The position numbers were made by a program, and so were the translations under genes. Source: Azospirillum melinis (GTDB lineage Bacteria > Pseudomonadota > Alphaproteobacteria > Azospirillales > Azospirillaceae). From it: a stretch of 64,000 nucleotides of DNA. The stretch spans positions 1 through 64,000 of the forward strand of contig NZ_WHOS01000033.1 in assembly GCF_013340935.1 (NCBI RefSeq), read 5' to 3'. Positions 17,734 to 25,605 of this stretch are shown piece by piece. Position 1 is the first letter of the stretch. Each line of letters starts with the position of its first letter. The notes beneath the pieces were generated by a model. That model did not search any database. It saw nothing but the letters and a program-made list of their open reading frames with translations, and was not told the DNA's origin.

Positions 17734-20700
17734 ATGCCGCCTTCCGCCGCCTCCAGACTCCCGGCCAGACTGGCCGCCCTCCTGCGCGAGGCGCTGGCCC
17801 ACCACCGCGCCGGCGATCTGGATGGGGCGGAGCGCGGCTATCGCGCCATGCTGGCCGTCGACGGGCGGAACGCCGATGCGCTGCATTTGCTGGGCGTGCT
17901 GCACCACCAGCGCGGCCTGGATGCCGAAGCCGTCCGCCTGATCGGGCAGGCCGTCGCGCAGCGCCCCGGCGTCGCCGAACAGCACGCCAACCTCGGCCTC
18001 GCGCTGCACGCGCTGGGCCGGCTGGCGGAGGCGGAGGCGGAATACCGCCGCGCGCTCGCGCTCCGCGACGCCTATGCCGAGGCGCACAACAGCCTGGGCA
18101 GCGCGCTCCAGGAGCAGGACCGGCTGGCCGAGGCCGCCGTCCATTACCGCCGCGCGCTGGACCTGAATGCCGGCTACGCCGAGGCCTGGGCCAATCTCGG
18201 CACGCTGCTGCGGGCGCAGGACGACTATGCAGAGGCCGAGACGGCGCTGCGCCATGCCCTGCGGCTCGACCCCGGCCATGCAACCGCCCTGACCAACCTC
18301 GGCGTCGTGCTGAAGGAGACCGGCCGCATCTCCGAAGCCGAGGCCGCGCATCTGGAGGCCCTGCGGCTCGCCCCCGGCGATGCCGAGACGATGGTGAACC
18401 TCGCCCTGCTGCGCGAGGCGCAGGGCCGCGGCGACGAGGCGGAGGCGCTTTACGCCCAGGCCCTGATCCATGCCCCCGGCTTCGCACTGGCCCGCTGGAA
18501 CCTCGCCCTGCGGCTGCTCGGCCGCGGCCGGCTGGCCGAGGGCTGGGGGGAGTACGAGGCGCGCTTCGCCTCCCGCCGCGTGTCGGCCGGGCGCAGCTTT
18601 TCCCTGCCGGCCTTCTCCGAGTGGACTTGGGATGGCGCTCCCGGCCGGCGTCTGCTGGTCTGGCGCGAGCAGGGGTTGGGCGACGAGCTGATGTTCGGCA
18701 CCACCCTGCCCGACCTTGTGCAGCGGCTTGGCCCGGACAGGCTGGTCGTCGAGGTCGATGCCCGCCTGACCGGGCTGGTCGGCCGCGCCCTGCCCGGCGT
18801 CACGGTGCGGGCGCAGACGGCGGATCCTGCCCCCACCGAGGCCCCCGCCCATGCTCCCGCCGATGCCGACGCGCATCTGCCGATGGGATCGCTGCCCCGG
18901 CTGCTGCGCCCCGGCCTCGCCGACTTTCCTGCCCGGCCCTCCTGGCTGGCGCCCGATCCGCTACGGCTGGCGGAGTGGCGCGACCGGTTGGCGGCGCTGG
19001 GGCCGGGCCTGCGCGTCGGCATCTGCTGGGGCAGCCAGAACATGCTGGGAGAGCGCAAGGCCTCCTACACCACGCTCGCCGACTGGGCGCCGCTGCTGAC
19101 CCTGCCCGGCCTGATCCCGGTCACCCTGCAATATGACGGGCGCGAGGCGGAGATCGCCGCCATCGAGGCGCAACTCGGCCTGACGATCCGGCGCTGGCCC
19201 GACACCGACCTGAAGAACGATCTGGAGGGCGTGGCGGCGCTGACAGCCGGCCTCGACCTCGTGGTGACGGTGGCGAGTTCGGTCGGAGAGATGGCCGGCG
19301 CCCTGGGGGTGCCGGTCTGGCGTTTCGGCCCGGCCGGCGACTGGACCGCGCTGGGCACTGGGGTGCGCCCCTGGTTCCCGTCGATGCGGCTGTGGAGCAC
19401 CCGCCCCGGCGAAGGGCTGCCGGACGTGCTGGCGCGCATAGCGGCGGACCTGCGCCGCTTGGTCCCTGCTCCGCCCCCTGCCCTGCCAATAGAGGAGTGG
19501 CTGGCCGAAGCGCGCGACCTTCATGGATCCGGCCACTGGCCGGACGCGGAGAAGGCCTATCAGCGCATCCTCGACCGGGGCGGCGAGGTGCCGGCGGCGC
19601 TGGAGGGCTACGCCCTGCTCGGCCAGCAGGCCGGCCGCCCCGACATCGCCGACACCCTGCTGACCCGCGCCATCGCGGCGGAGCCGAGCGCCGACCGCCA
19701 CAAGCGCCGCGCCCTGGCCCGGCAGGAGATGGGGGCGCTGGCCGACGCCGAGGCCGATTGGCAGGCCGCCGCCACGCTCGCGCCGGAGGATGTCGAGGCG
19801 CTCGGCAATCTCGGCGCCCTGCGGCTGTCCCGCGGGGCGGCGGCAGAAGCGGCGGAGGCGACCGACGCGGCGCTGCGTCTCGCCCCCTTCCATGCTGGGC
19901 TGTGGATCAATGCCGGGCTGGCGCGGCAGGCGATGGGCGGGGCGGGTCAGCCCTTCCTCCTGCGGGCGCTCGCCCTCGACCCTGCGGTGGCGGAGGCCTG
20001 GACCGCCCTGTCGGCCGAAGCCCTGCGCAACCCCGACCATGCCGCCGAGGCGGAACGCACCGCCGGCCGGGCCCTGCGCCTGCGGCCCGGCGACCCGGCG
20101 GCGGTCAGCAATCTGGGGCTGGCGGCCCTGGCGCTCGACCGGCCGGCGCAGGCGGTCGCCCATCTGCGTCTGGCGCTCCAGGGCCGCCCCGGCGATCTCG
20201 CCACGCTGGGCAACCTCGCACTGGCGCTGGAGCGGGCGGGCGATGGCGCCGCCGCCGGGCTGGCCTGGTGGCGGGTGATCCTGTTCGCGCCCGGAACCGG
20301 CGCCGGCTGGGCCGGGCTGGCCGATCTGCGGCAGCGGCAGGGCCGGCTCGACGCCGCGCTGAAGGGCTGGGGCCGCGCCCTGGCGCTGGAGCCCAAGCGG
20401 GCGGAGTGGCGCTACAACCAGGGCAACGCCCTGCATGCCGCCGGCCGCCCGGTTGAAGCCGATGCGGCCTATCGGCAGGCGGTGGAAGACGACCCGGCCC
20501 TGACGCTCGCCGCCTTCAACCGTGGCTACGCGGCGCTGGCGCAGGGCGACCTCACCACCGGCTGGACCGGTCTGGAGGCGCGCTTCGCCGCCGGTCAGGC
20601 ACTGCCCGACCGCCGCTTCCGCATGCCCGCCTGGGACGGCGGCGACCTGACGGGAAAGACGCTGCTGGTCTGGCGCGAGCAGGGGGTGGGCGACGAGCTG

Positions 20701-21471
20701 ATGTACAGCGCCTGTTACCCCGACCTGATCGCGCGCACTCTCTCAGCCGCAGGCCGGGTCGTCATCGAATGCGAGCCGCGGCTGGTGGCTCTGTTCGCGC
20801 GCTCCTTCCCGCAGGCGACGGTGCGCGCGGCGACCGGGGATCCGGCTGATGCCGACCGTCACATCCCGGCGGGGTCGCTGCCATTGCGGCTGGGCTGGGG
20901 GCTGGAGAGCTTTGCGACGCAGGGCGGCTGGCTGCGCGCCGACGAGGCGGCGGTGGAGCGGTGGCGGGGCTGGTTGGGTGGCGCCGGCTCCGCCCTGACC
21001 GTCGGTCTGTGCTGGCGCAGCGGCCTGCGCGGTGCGGCGCGCGACGCCAATTACGCGGCGCTGACCGACTGGGCGCCGATCCTGACCCTGCCCGGCCTGC
21101 GGCTGATCAATCTGCAATATGACGAGTGCGAGACCGAACTCGCCGACGCCGAACGGCGTTTCGGCATCACGATCCACCGCCCGCCGCTCGATTTGAGGAA
21201 CGACCTCGACGGTGCCGCCGCCCTGACCGCGGCGCTGGATCTGGTGATCTCCGCCGGAACCTCGGTGGCGGAGATGGCCGGCGCGCTGGGCGTGCCGGTC
21301 TGGCGGATCGGGCCGGCGGGGGACTGGACGGCGCTCGGCACCGGCTGCCGGCCCTGGTATCCGTCGATGCGGCTGGTCAGCCCGGAACCGGGCGGGACGC
21401 TCGGCGACGCGCTCAGCGCCGCCGGGCGTGCCCTCATCAGTCTCAGAACGCGGGAACCACGGCGTTCTTGA
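17734..21471 (+). CDS. Double TPR-glycosyltransferase-like protein
   Basis: A ~1245-residue protein composed of the same module twice. Each module has a run of tetratricopeptide repeats (for example AEAWANLGTLLRAQDDYAEA) followed by a domain with LLVWREQGLGDELMF (first copy, ~residue 305) or LLVWREQGVGDELMY (second, ~975), a DLKNDLEG/DLRNDLDG acidic motif, and a C-terminal GEMAGALGVPVWR-x-GPAGDWT segment resembling the nucleotide-sugar side of GT-B enzymes. TPR-glycosyltransferase fusions such as FlmG glycosylate flagellin in other alphaproteobacteria; this role is possible but not shown. Start is uncertain: ATG 17734 or ATG 17650. Divergent from the che operon; its end overlaps metQ by 29 bp. 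Confidence 0.8.
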   Translation: MPPSAASRLPARLAALLREALAHHRAGDLDGAERGYRAMLAVDGRNADALHLLGVLHHQRGLDAEAVRLIGQAVAQRPGVAEQHANLGLALHALGRLAEAEAEYRRALALRDAYAEAHNSLGSALQEQDRLAEAAVHYRRALDLNAGYAEAWANLGTLLRAQDDYAEAETALRHALRLDPGHATALTNLGVVLKETGRISEAEAAHLEALRLAPGDAETMVNLALLREAQGRGDEAEALYAQALIHAPGFALARWNLALRLLGRGRLAEGWGEYEARFASRRVSAGRSFSLPAFSEWTWDGAPGRRLLVWREQGLGDELMFGTTLPDLVQRLGPDRLVVEVDARLTGLVGRALPGVTVRAQTADPAPTEAPAHAPADADAHLPMGSLPRLLRPGLADFPARPSWLAPDPLRLAEWRDRLAALGPGLRVGICWGSQNMLGERKASYTTLADWAPLLTLPGLIPVTLQYDGREAEIAAIEAQLGLTIRRWPDTDLKNDLEGVAALTAGLDLVVTVASSVGEMAGALGVPVWRFGPAGDWTALGTGVRPWFPSMRLWSTRPGEGLPDVLARIAADLRRLVPAPPPALPIEEWLAEARDLHGSGHWPDAEKAYQRILDRGGEVPAALEGYALLGQQAGRPDIADTLLTRAIAAEPSADRHKRRALARQEMGALADAEADWQAAATLAPEDVEALGNLGALRLSRGAAAEAAEATDAALRLAPFHAGLWINAGLARQAMGGAGQPFLLRALALDPAVAEAWTALSAEALRNPDHAAEAERTAGRALRLRPGDPAAVSNLGLAALALDRPAQAVAHLRLALQGRPGDLATLGNLALALERAGDGAAAGLAWWRVILFAPGTGAGWAGLADLRQRQGRLDAALKGWGRALALEPKRAEWRYNQGNALHAAGRPVEADAAYRQAVEDDPALTLAAFNRGYAALAQGDLTTGWTGLEARFAAGQALPDRRFRMPAWDGGDLTGKTLLVWREQGVGDELMYSACYPDLIARTLSAAGRVVIECEPRLVALFARSFPQATVRAATGDPADADRHIPAGSLPLRLGWGLESFATQGGWLRADEAAVERWRGWLGGAGSALTVGLCWRSGLRGAARDANYAALTDWAPILTLPGLRLINLQYDECETELADAERRFGITIHRPPLDLRNDLDGAAALTAALDLVISAGTSVAEMAGALGVPVWRIGPAGDWTALGTGCRPWYPSMRLVSPEPGGTLGDALSAAGRALISLRTREPRRS

Positions 21472-22234
21472 ACTTGGTGAGGATGAACTCCTTCACCTCG
21501 GGGCTGTTGTAGGACTTCACCAGCTTGGCGACCCAGGGCTTGTCCTTGTCGGCCTTGCGGACGGCGATGACGTTGGCATAGGGGCTGTCGGCCGCCTCGC
21601 GGGCGATGGCGTCCTTGACCGGGTCGATGCCGGCCTCCAGCGCGAAGTTGGTGTTGATGGCGGCGGCGGTCACGTCATCCAGCGAACGCGGCAGTTGGGC
21701 GGCGTCCAGTTCGACGATCTCCAGCTTCTTCGGGTTCTCGACGATGTCGATTGGCGAGGCCTTCAGGGTGCCGCCGTCCTTCAGCTTGATCAGGCCCTTG
21801 GCCTGGAGCAGCAGCAGGACGCGGCCGCCGTTGGTCGGGTCGTTCGGAATGGCGAACTTGGCGCCCGTCGGCAGTTCTTCCAGGCTCTTCACCTTCTTGG
21901 AATAGATGCCGATGGGATAGACCACCGTCTTGCCGACGCTGACCAGATCGAAGCCGCGGTCCTTCACCTGGTTGTCCAGATAGGGCTGGTGCTGGAAGCT
22001 GTTGGCGTCGAGGTCGCCGCCGGCCAGCGCCTGGTTCGGGATGACGTAGTCGGTGAATTCCAGGATCTGGATGTCCAGCCCGTCCTTGGCGGCGATGGGC
22101 TTCACCGCTTCCAGGATCTGGGCATGCGGACCGGCGGTGACGCCGACCTTGATCGTTTCGGCCGACACGCCGAAAGCAACGGCCATGGTGGCGGCACCGG
22201 CCAGCAGCGAAGCCAGCGAACGGAAGCGCAGCAT
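21443..22234 (-). CDS. metQ: Methionine ABC transporter substrate-binding protein MetQ
   Basis: NlpA/MetQ-family periplasmic methionine-binding protein, 263 residues. It has a cleavable signal peptide (hydrophobic ~8-25, ending VSAET) and no lipobox Cys. Family segments are KVGVTAGPHAQILEAV, the DANSFQHQPYLDNQ motif, and SIPNDPTN-like AIPNDPTNGGRVLLLL with LDAAQLPRSLDD. Start at ATG 22234, 9 bases after GAGGAG; the in-frame GTG at 22243 sits on the ribosome site. Last gene of the met operon, 29 bp after metI; a second metQ lies at the operon front. Confidence 0.93.
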   Translation of the reverse strand: MLRFRSLASLLAGAATMAVAFGVSAETIKVGVTAGPHAQILEAVKPIAAKDGLDIQILEFTDYVIPNQALAGGDLDANSFQHQPYLDNQVKDRGFDLVSVGKTVVYPIGIYSKKVKSLEELPTGAKFAIPNDPTNGGRVLLLLQAKGLIKLKDGGTLKASPIDIVENPKKLEIVELDAAQLPRSLDDVTAAAINTNFALEAGIDPVKDAIAREAADSPYANVIAVRKADKDKPWVAKLVKSYNSPEVKEFILTKFKNAVVPAF

Positions 22235-22263
22235 CTCGAACACTCCTCGGTTTCTTGTAAGGG

Positions 22264-22932
22264 TCAGGACTTCAGATTGCGTTTGTTGACGCGGCGGGCG
22301 ATCAGGTCGCCCGTCGACTGGACGATCTGCACCAGCACGATCAGCACGATCACCACCGCCAGCATCACCTCCGGCAAGAAGCGCTGATAGCCGTAGCGGA
22401 TGCCGAGATCGCCCAGGCCGCCGCCGCCGACCGCACCGACCATGGCGGAATAGCCGACGAGGCTGACCGCCGACAGCGTCAGGCCGGCGACGATGCCCGG
22501 CAGGGCTTCCGGCAGCAGAACCTTGCGGATGATCTGGAACGGCGTGGCGCCCATCGCCTGCGCCGCCTCGACCAGCCCGCGGTCGACCTCGCGCACAGCA
22601 TTCTCCACCACGCGGGCGATGAAGGGGGCGGCGGCGACGGTCAGCGGCACGATGGCGGCGTTGGTGCCGATGGAGGTGCCGGCGATCAGCCGGGTGAAGG
22701 GGATGATCGCCACCACCAGGATGATGAAGGGGGTGGAGCGGGTCATGTTGACCACCGCCCCCATCACCTTGTTGAAGGCGAAATTCTGCAGCAGCTCGCC
22801 CCGGCCGGTGACGGCCAGCATCACGCCGATGGGCAGGCCGATCAGCGTCCCGATGGCGCCCGACACCGCCACCATCTGCAGCGTGTCGATCAGCCCCTTG
22901 ATCAGCAGGTCAATGATTTGCGGGGAGAGCAT
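22264..22932 (-). CDS. metI: Methionine ABC transporter permease MetI
   Basis: A 222-residue inner-membrane permease with about five transmembrane segments, for example LQMVAVSGAIGTLIGLPIGV and VMLAVVIVLIVLVQIV, and the EAA-type coupling loop EAAQAMGATPFQIIRKVLLP that contacts MetN. Length and topology are normal for MetI. The start overlaps the metN stop by 23 bp, so the two are translationally coupled. Confidence 0.95.
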   Translation of the reverse strand: MLSPQIIDLLIKGLIDTLQMVAVSGAIGTLIGLPIGVMLAVTGRGELLQNFAFNKVMGAVVNMTRSTPFIILVVAIIPFTRLIAGTSIGTNAAIVPLTVAAAPFIARVVENAVREVDRGLVEAAQAMGATPFQIIRKVLLPEALPGIVAGLTLSAVSLVGYSAMVGAVGGGGLGDLGIRYGYQRFLPEVMLAVVIVLIVLVQIVQSTGDLIARRVNKRNLKS

Positions 22933-23962
22933 GGCCCAACACCTCGACACCCAGATTGTTCTCTTTGACCAGCGCGATGGCGGCATCCACCTTGGCCTGG
23001 TCGCCCAGCGCCTCCACCACCAGCGTGCCGAAGGGCGCGCCCTGGATCTCGTCGATCTGGCCGTGCCAGATGTTCAGGTCCAGGTTCAGCTGGCGGCTGA
23101 TGGCGCTGATGACCGGGGTGGTCGCCTTCGCGCCGGTGAAGGTGATGCGCAGCACCGGGTTGCTCCCCGGGCCGGGCTGGGGCGACAGCCGGTCGCGCAG
23201 GCTGTCGGGGATGCCGCGGTTGATGACGGGATCGACGAAGCTGCGGGTGGTCGGGTGCTTCGGGTGGGCGAAGATGTCGAAGACCGGCCCCTGCTCGATC
23301 ACCCGGCCGCCTTCCATCACCGCCACCTTGTGGCAGATCTCCTTGATGACGGCGATCTCGTGGGTGATCAGCACGATGGTCAGGCCGAGCCGCCGGTTGA
23401 TGTCGCCCAGCAGATGCAGGATCTGCGTCGTCGTTTCCGGATCGAGTGCCGAGGTCGCCTCGTCCGACAGCAGCACCTTCGGCTTGCTGGCGAGCGCGCG
23501 GGCGATGCCGACGCGCTGCTTCTGCCCGCCCGACAGCTCCGCCGGGTAGCGGTCGCGCTTGTCGGCCAGCCCGACGAGGTCGAGCAGCGGCTCCACCGTC
23601 TTGCGGATCTCCGCTCTGGCCATGCCGGCCAGTTCCAGCGGCAGCGCCACATTGTCGAAGACGGTGCGCGAGGACAGCAAATTGAAGTGCTGGAAGATCA
23701 TGCCGATGGAATGGCGGGCCTGCCGCAGCTCCGCCGCCGACAGGGCCGTCATCTCCACCCCGTCGACTTTGACGCTGCCCGAACTCGGGCTTTCCAGCAG
23801 GTTGACCGTGCGCAGCAGCGTGGATTTGCCGGCACCCGACCGGCCGATGATCCCGAAGACCTCGCCGCGTTCGATGGAAAGGTCGATGTCGGCCAGCGCA
23901 TGGACCGGAGCCCCGCCGCCGCGCGCCGCGTAAGTCTTGTGAATGTTTGTTAGCGTTATCAT
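22910..23962 (-). CDS. metN: Methionine ABC transporter ATPase MetN
   Basis: A 350-residue ATPase with Walker A GRSGAGKST, the Q-loop in MIFQHFNLL, signature LSGGQKQR, Walker B VLLSDEATSALDPE and switch His in LITHEI. The last ~75 residues form the NIL domain (LRITFTGAKATTPVIS onward), which binds methionine and shuts transport when internal methionine is high. Complete and typical. 44 bp downstream of the first metQ. Confidence 0.96.
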   Translation of the reverse strand: MITLTNIHKTYAARGGGAPVHALADIDLSIERGEVFGIIGRSGAGKSTLLRTVNLLESPSSGSVKVDGVEMTALSAAELRQARHSIGMIFQHFNLLSSRTVFDNVALPLELAGMARAEIRKTVEPLLDLVGLADKRDRYPAELSGGQKQRVGIARALASKPKVLLSDEATSALDPETTTQILHLLGDINRRLGLTIVLITHEIAVIKEICHKVAVMEGGRVIEQGPVFDIFAHPKHPTTRSFVDPVINRGIPDSLRDRLSPQPGPGSNPVLRITFTGAKATTPVISAISRQLNLDLNIWHGQIDEIQGAPFGTLVVEALGDQAKVDAAIALVKENNLGVEVLGHALPANH

Positions 23963-24006
23963 CTTTTAATCGGCAAAAGGGGACGTCCAGCGTCCCCCAG
24001 CCTCCC

Positions 24007-24786
24007 TCACCACGTCGGAATGATGGAACCGTTGAAGCGCGTTTCGATAAACTGCCGCACTTCGGGCGAACGATACAGCGCAATGAAGCGCTTGATCGTC
24101 GGGTCTTCTATGCGATCCTTGCGGACCGCCCACACCAGGTTCCACTTGGACTGGTCATCCTCCAGCACCAGGGCCTTCTTCGGCTCCAGCCCGGCCAGCA
24201 CGGCATAGTTGAGGGTGATGACCGACGCATCCACGTCGTCGAGCGAGCGCGGCAGCTGGGCGGCGTCCAGTTCCACCAGCTTGATGCCCTTCGGGTTCAC
24301 CACGTCGGCGATGGTTGTGTTGAGGCCGGCGCCGTCCTTCAGCCCGATCACGCCGGCCTTGGCCAGCAGGAACAGGGCGCGGGCGCCGTTGGTGGGATCG
24401 TTGGGGATCGACACCGAAGCGCCCGGCTTCAGGTCGGCCAGCGCCTTCACCTTGCTGCTGTAGACGCCCATCGGCACCACGACGCTCTTGGCGACGGAGA
24501 CGATGTCGTAGCCGCGCTGCTTGACCTGATTGTCGAGGAAGGGCTGGTGCTGGAAGTTGTTGGCGTCGATGTCTCCGGCCTGGAGTGCCGCATTGGGCAT
24601 GTTCCAGTCGGTGAACTCGATCACCTGCGCCTCGATGCCCTCCTTGGCGGCCAGCTTGGCGGTGAATTCCAGGATCTCGCCATAGGGACCAGCCGACACG
24701 CCCAGCTTCAGCGGAGCGGCAAAAGCGGAGGTCGCGGCGGTCAACAGGCCGGCGGCGACGGCCACCGACATCAGGATGCGCTTCAT
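24007..24786 (-). CDS. metQ: Methionine ABC transporter substrate-binding protein MetQ (second copy)
   Basis: A 259-residue paralogue of the 21.4 kb metQ, upstream of metN. Signal peptide of ~23 residues (KRILMSVAVAAGLL, ending SAFAAP). The same binding-protein landmarks are present: LGVSAGPYGEILEFTA, DANNFQHQPFLDNQVKQRG, SIPNDPTNGARALFLL and LDAAQLPRSLDDVD. The two copies differ at many positions, so they are old duplicates and may prefer different ligands (for example D-methionine or peptides), an inference. A GAGG site lies about 8 bases before the ATG. Confidence 0.93.
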   Translation of the reverse strand: MKRILMSVAVAAGLLTAATSAFAAPLKLGVSAGPYGEILEFTAKLAAKEGIEAQVIEFTDWNMPNAALQAGDIDANNFQHQPFLDNQVKQRGYDIVSVAKSVVVPMGVYSSKVKALADLKPGASVSIPNDPTNGARALFLLAKAGVIGLKDGAGLNTTIADVVNPKGIKLVELDAAQLPRSLDDVDASVITLNYAVLAGLEPKKALVLEDDQSKWNLVWAVRKDRIEDPTIKRFIALYRSPEVRQFIETRFNGSIIPTW

Positions 24787-24858
24787 CGGGACTTTCCTCA
24801 GGATTTTCAGCAGCGGGCTATTGGGGCGGGTTTCTTGGCGGCGGGCTTTTATCGGGCA

Positions 24859-25059
24859 TCAGCGGCGGCGGGTGTCGGGCAGCCGGCTGTAATGCTGGTG
24901 GGCGGCGCGCTGGGCCTGTCCGACATTGCGGAAGACGCGGCGGTCGAGATCGCGGAAAGCCCAATCGGACACGAAGAAGGTGAAGCCGCCGCGTTCGGCG
25001 ACGACGATGCCGGCGGAGCGGCCCTGGACTTCGATGGCGTAGGCGTTGGCGTGGGACAT
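24859..25059 (-). CDS. Small conserved-looking protein at the head of the met operon
   Basis: A 66-residue protein starting at ATG 25059 with GGGGGGAG about 8 bases upstream. It contains IEVQGRSAGIVVAERGGFTF, FVSDWAFRDLDRRVFRN and ends with GQAQRAAHQHY and an Arg-rich tail. There is no signal peptide or membrane segment. The strand-rich first half and helical C-terminus suggest a small compact domain. It is 72 bp upstream of metQ and downstream of the SAM-II riboswitch, so it is probably expressed under methionine control. I do not recognise the family. Confidence 0.66.
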   Translation of the reverse strand: MSHANAYAIEVQGRSAGIVVAERGGFTFFVSDWAFRDLDRRVFRNVGQAQRAAHQHYSRLPDTRRR

Positions 25060-25141
25060 GGCGGAATGCTCCCCCCAGATGGGTTTGGGCGCGCGGCCGG
25101 CCCTCGTCATGGCGGGGCGGCGGCGCAAATGCGTTCAGGAC

Positions 25142-25158
25142 CCGATCGTCAGGATCGG
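25142..25158 (-). promoter_or_regulatory. Hairpin downstream of the met leader ORF
   Basis: CCGATC and GATCGG pair over a 5-base loop in the transcript between the leader ORF stop (25199) and the 66-residue gene. There is no U-run after it. It may act as an attenuation or ribosome-stalling element, or be a chance stem. Confidence 0.35.
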
Positions 25159-25198
25159 CGGATGTGCGGGATGGGCGCTGTGTTTCCGGGCCGCGAGG

Positions 25199-25285
25199 TC
25201 AGCGGCAACACAGGCCCGAGCGCATCATGCAGGCCGAAAAAGCGGTCCGAAGCGCGGATGGGGGAGCGGAAACTCGCGATGTCAT
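25199..25285 (-). CDS. 28-codon leader ORF with Cys-Met-Met and Cys-Cys
   Basis: A short reading frame begins at ATG 25283-25285, eight bases after a strong AAGGAG site (25294-25299), and ends in TGA at 25199-25201. The peptide starts MTSRVSAPPS, and its C-terminal third contains ACMMRSGLCCR: two adjacent Met and three Cys in the last ten residues, then Arg-stop. It lies in the leader of the methionine-uptake operon, right after the SAM-II riboswitch. Sulfur amino-acid codons just before the stop are what a translational attenuator would need. Its existence as an ORF with ribosome site is seen; function is inferred. Confidence 0.6.
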   Translation of the reverse strand: MTSRVSAPPSALRTAFSACMMRSGLCCR

Positions 25286-25286
25286 T

Positions 25287-25328
25287 CCGGTCTCTCCTTC
25301 TTGAAGAGGTCCACGACCGGTATCGTGG
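25287..25328 (-). promoter_or_regulatory. Two mutually exclusive hairpins around the leader Shine-Dalgarno
   Basis: Hairpin A: CCACGA pairs with TCGTGG (25311-25328, minus strand), starting in the last bases of the riboswitch. Hairpin B: CCGGTC (25315-25320) pairs with GACCGG (25287-25292) and encloses the AAGGAG site. Both use 25315-25320, so they cannot form together. That is the geometry expected for switching the ribosome site of the leader ORF on and off. Pairing is read directly; switching is inferred. Confidence 0.5.
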
Positions 25329-25383
25329 CGCTTTAGCGTTTGGTGACGCGGCGCAAGCTGCATTAGTCAAATTGCCGCGGGAT
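25327..25383 (-). promoter_or_regulatory. SAM-II riboswitch
   Basis: On the minus strand the P1 stem CGCGGC/GCCGCG encloses AATTTGAC in the loop and is followed by CACCAAACGCTAAAGCG. Order, spacing and conserved blocks (AUUU in the loop, CGCG-U after P1, the A-rich GCUAAA end that makes the pseudoknot) match the SAM-II (metA) class found mainly in alphaproteobacteria. It binds S-adenosylmethionine and normally represses translation of methionine genes. Downstream lie the leader ORF, the 66-residue gene and metQ-metN-metI-metQ. A covariance-model search would settle it. Confidence 0.85.
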
Positions 25384-25408
25384 GCCCGGCGGGGCGTCCA
25401 TGGATTTT

Positions 25409-25437
25409 TATCTACCCTTTCGATGGAGTTTGGTCAA
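25409..25437 (-). promoter_or_regulatory. Sigma-70 type promoter of the met operon
   Basis: Minus strand: TTGACC (25432-25437), 17-base spacer, TAGATA (25409-25414). Both boxes and the spacer are near-consensus. The expected transcript start about 7 bases on puts the SAM-II riboswitch roughly 15-20 bases from the RNA 5' end. Confidence 0.72.
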
Positions 25438-25455
25438 ACCCATTTTTGCATTTTG

Positions 25456-25469
25456 TGTGAAATTTCACA
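25456..25469. promoter_or_regulatory. Perfect 14-bp palindrome between met operon and hisG
   Basis: TGTGAAATTTCACA is an exact inverted repeat ~20 bp upstream of the met -35 box and on the hisG side. It lies between TTGTGT (25453-25458) and TATTTT (25477-25482) on the plus strand, a weak possible hisG promoter that would place the palindrome largely in its spacer. It could be an operator for either operon. The cognate regulator is unknown. Confidence 0.5.
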
Positions 25470-25605
25470 TTGAGCATATTTTATCCGTTAAATCTCGCAA
25501 GCGCGACAGTGACAGGTGACGGGCGCCTGGAATGTGCTATCTATCGCGTCGATGGTTCATCCGGGGCCGGCACACCGCCCCGGCGAGCGAAGCGAGGAGA
25601 GTGTT

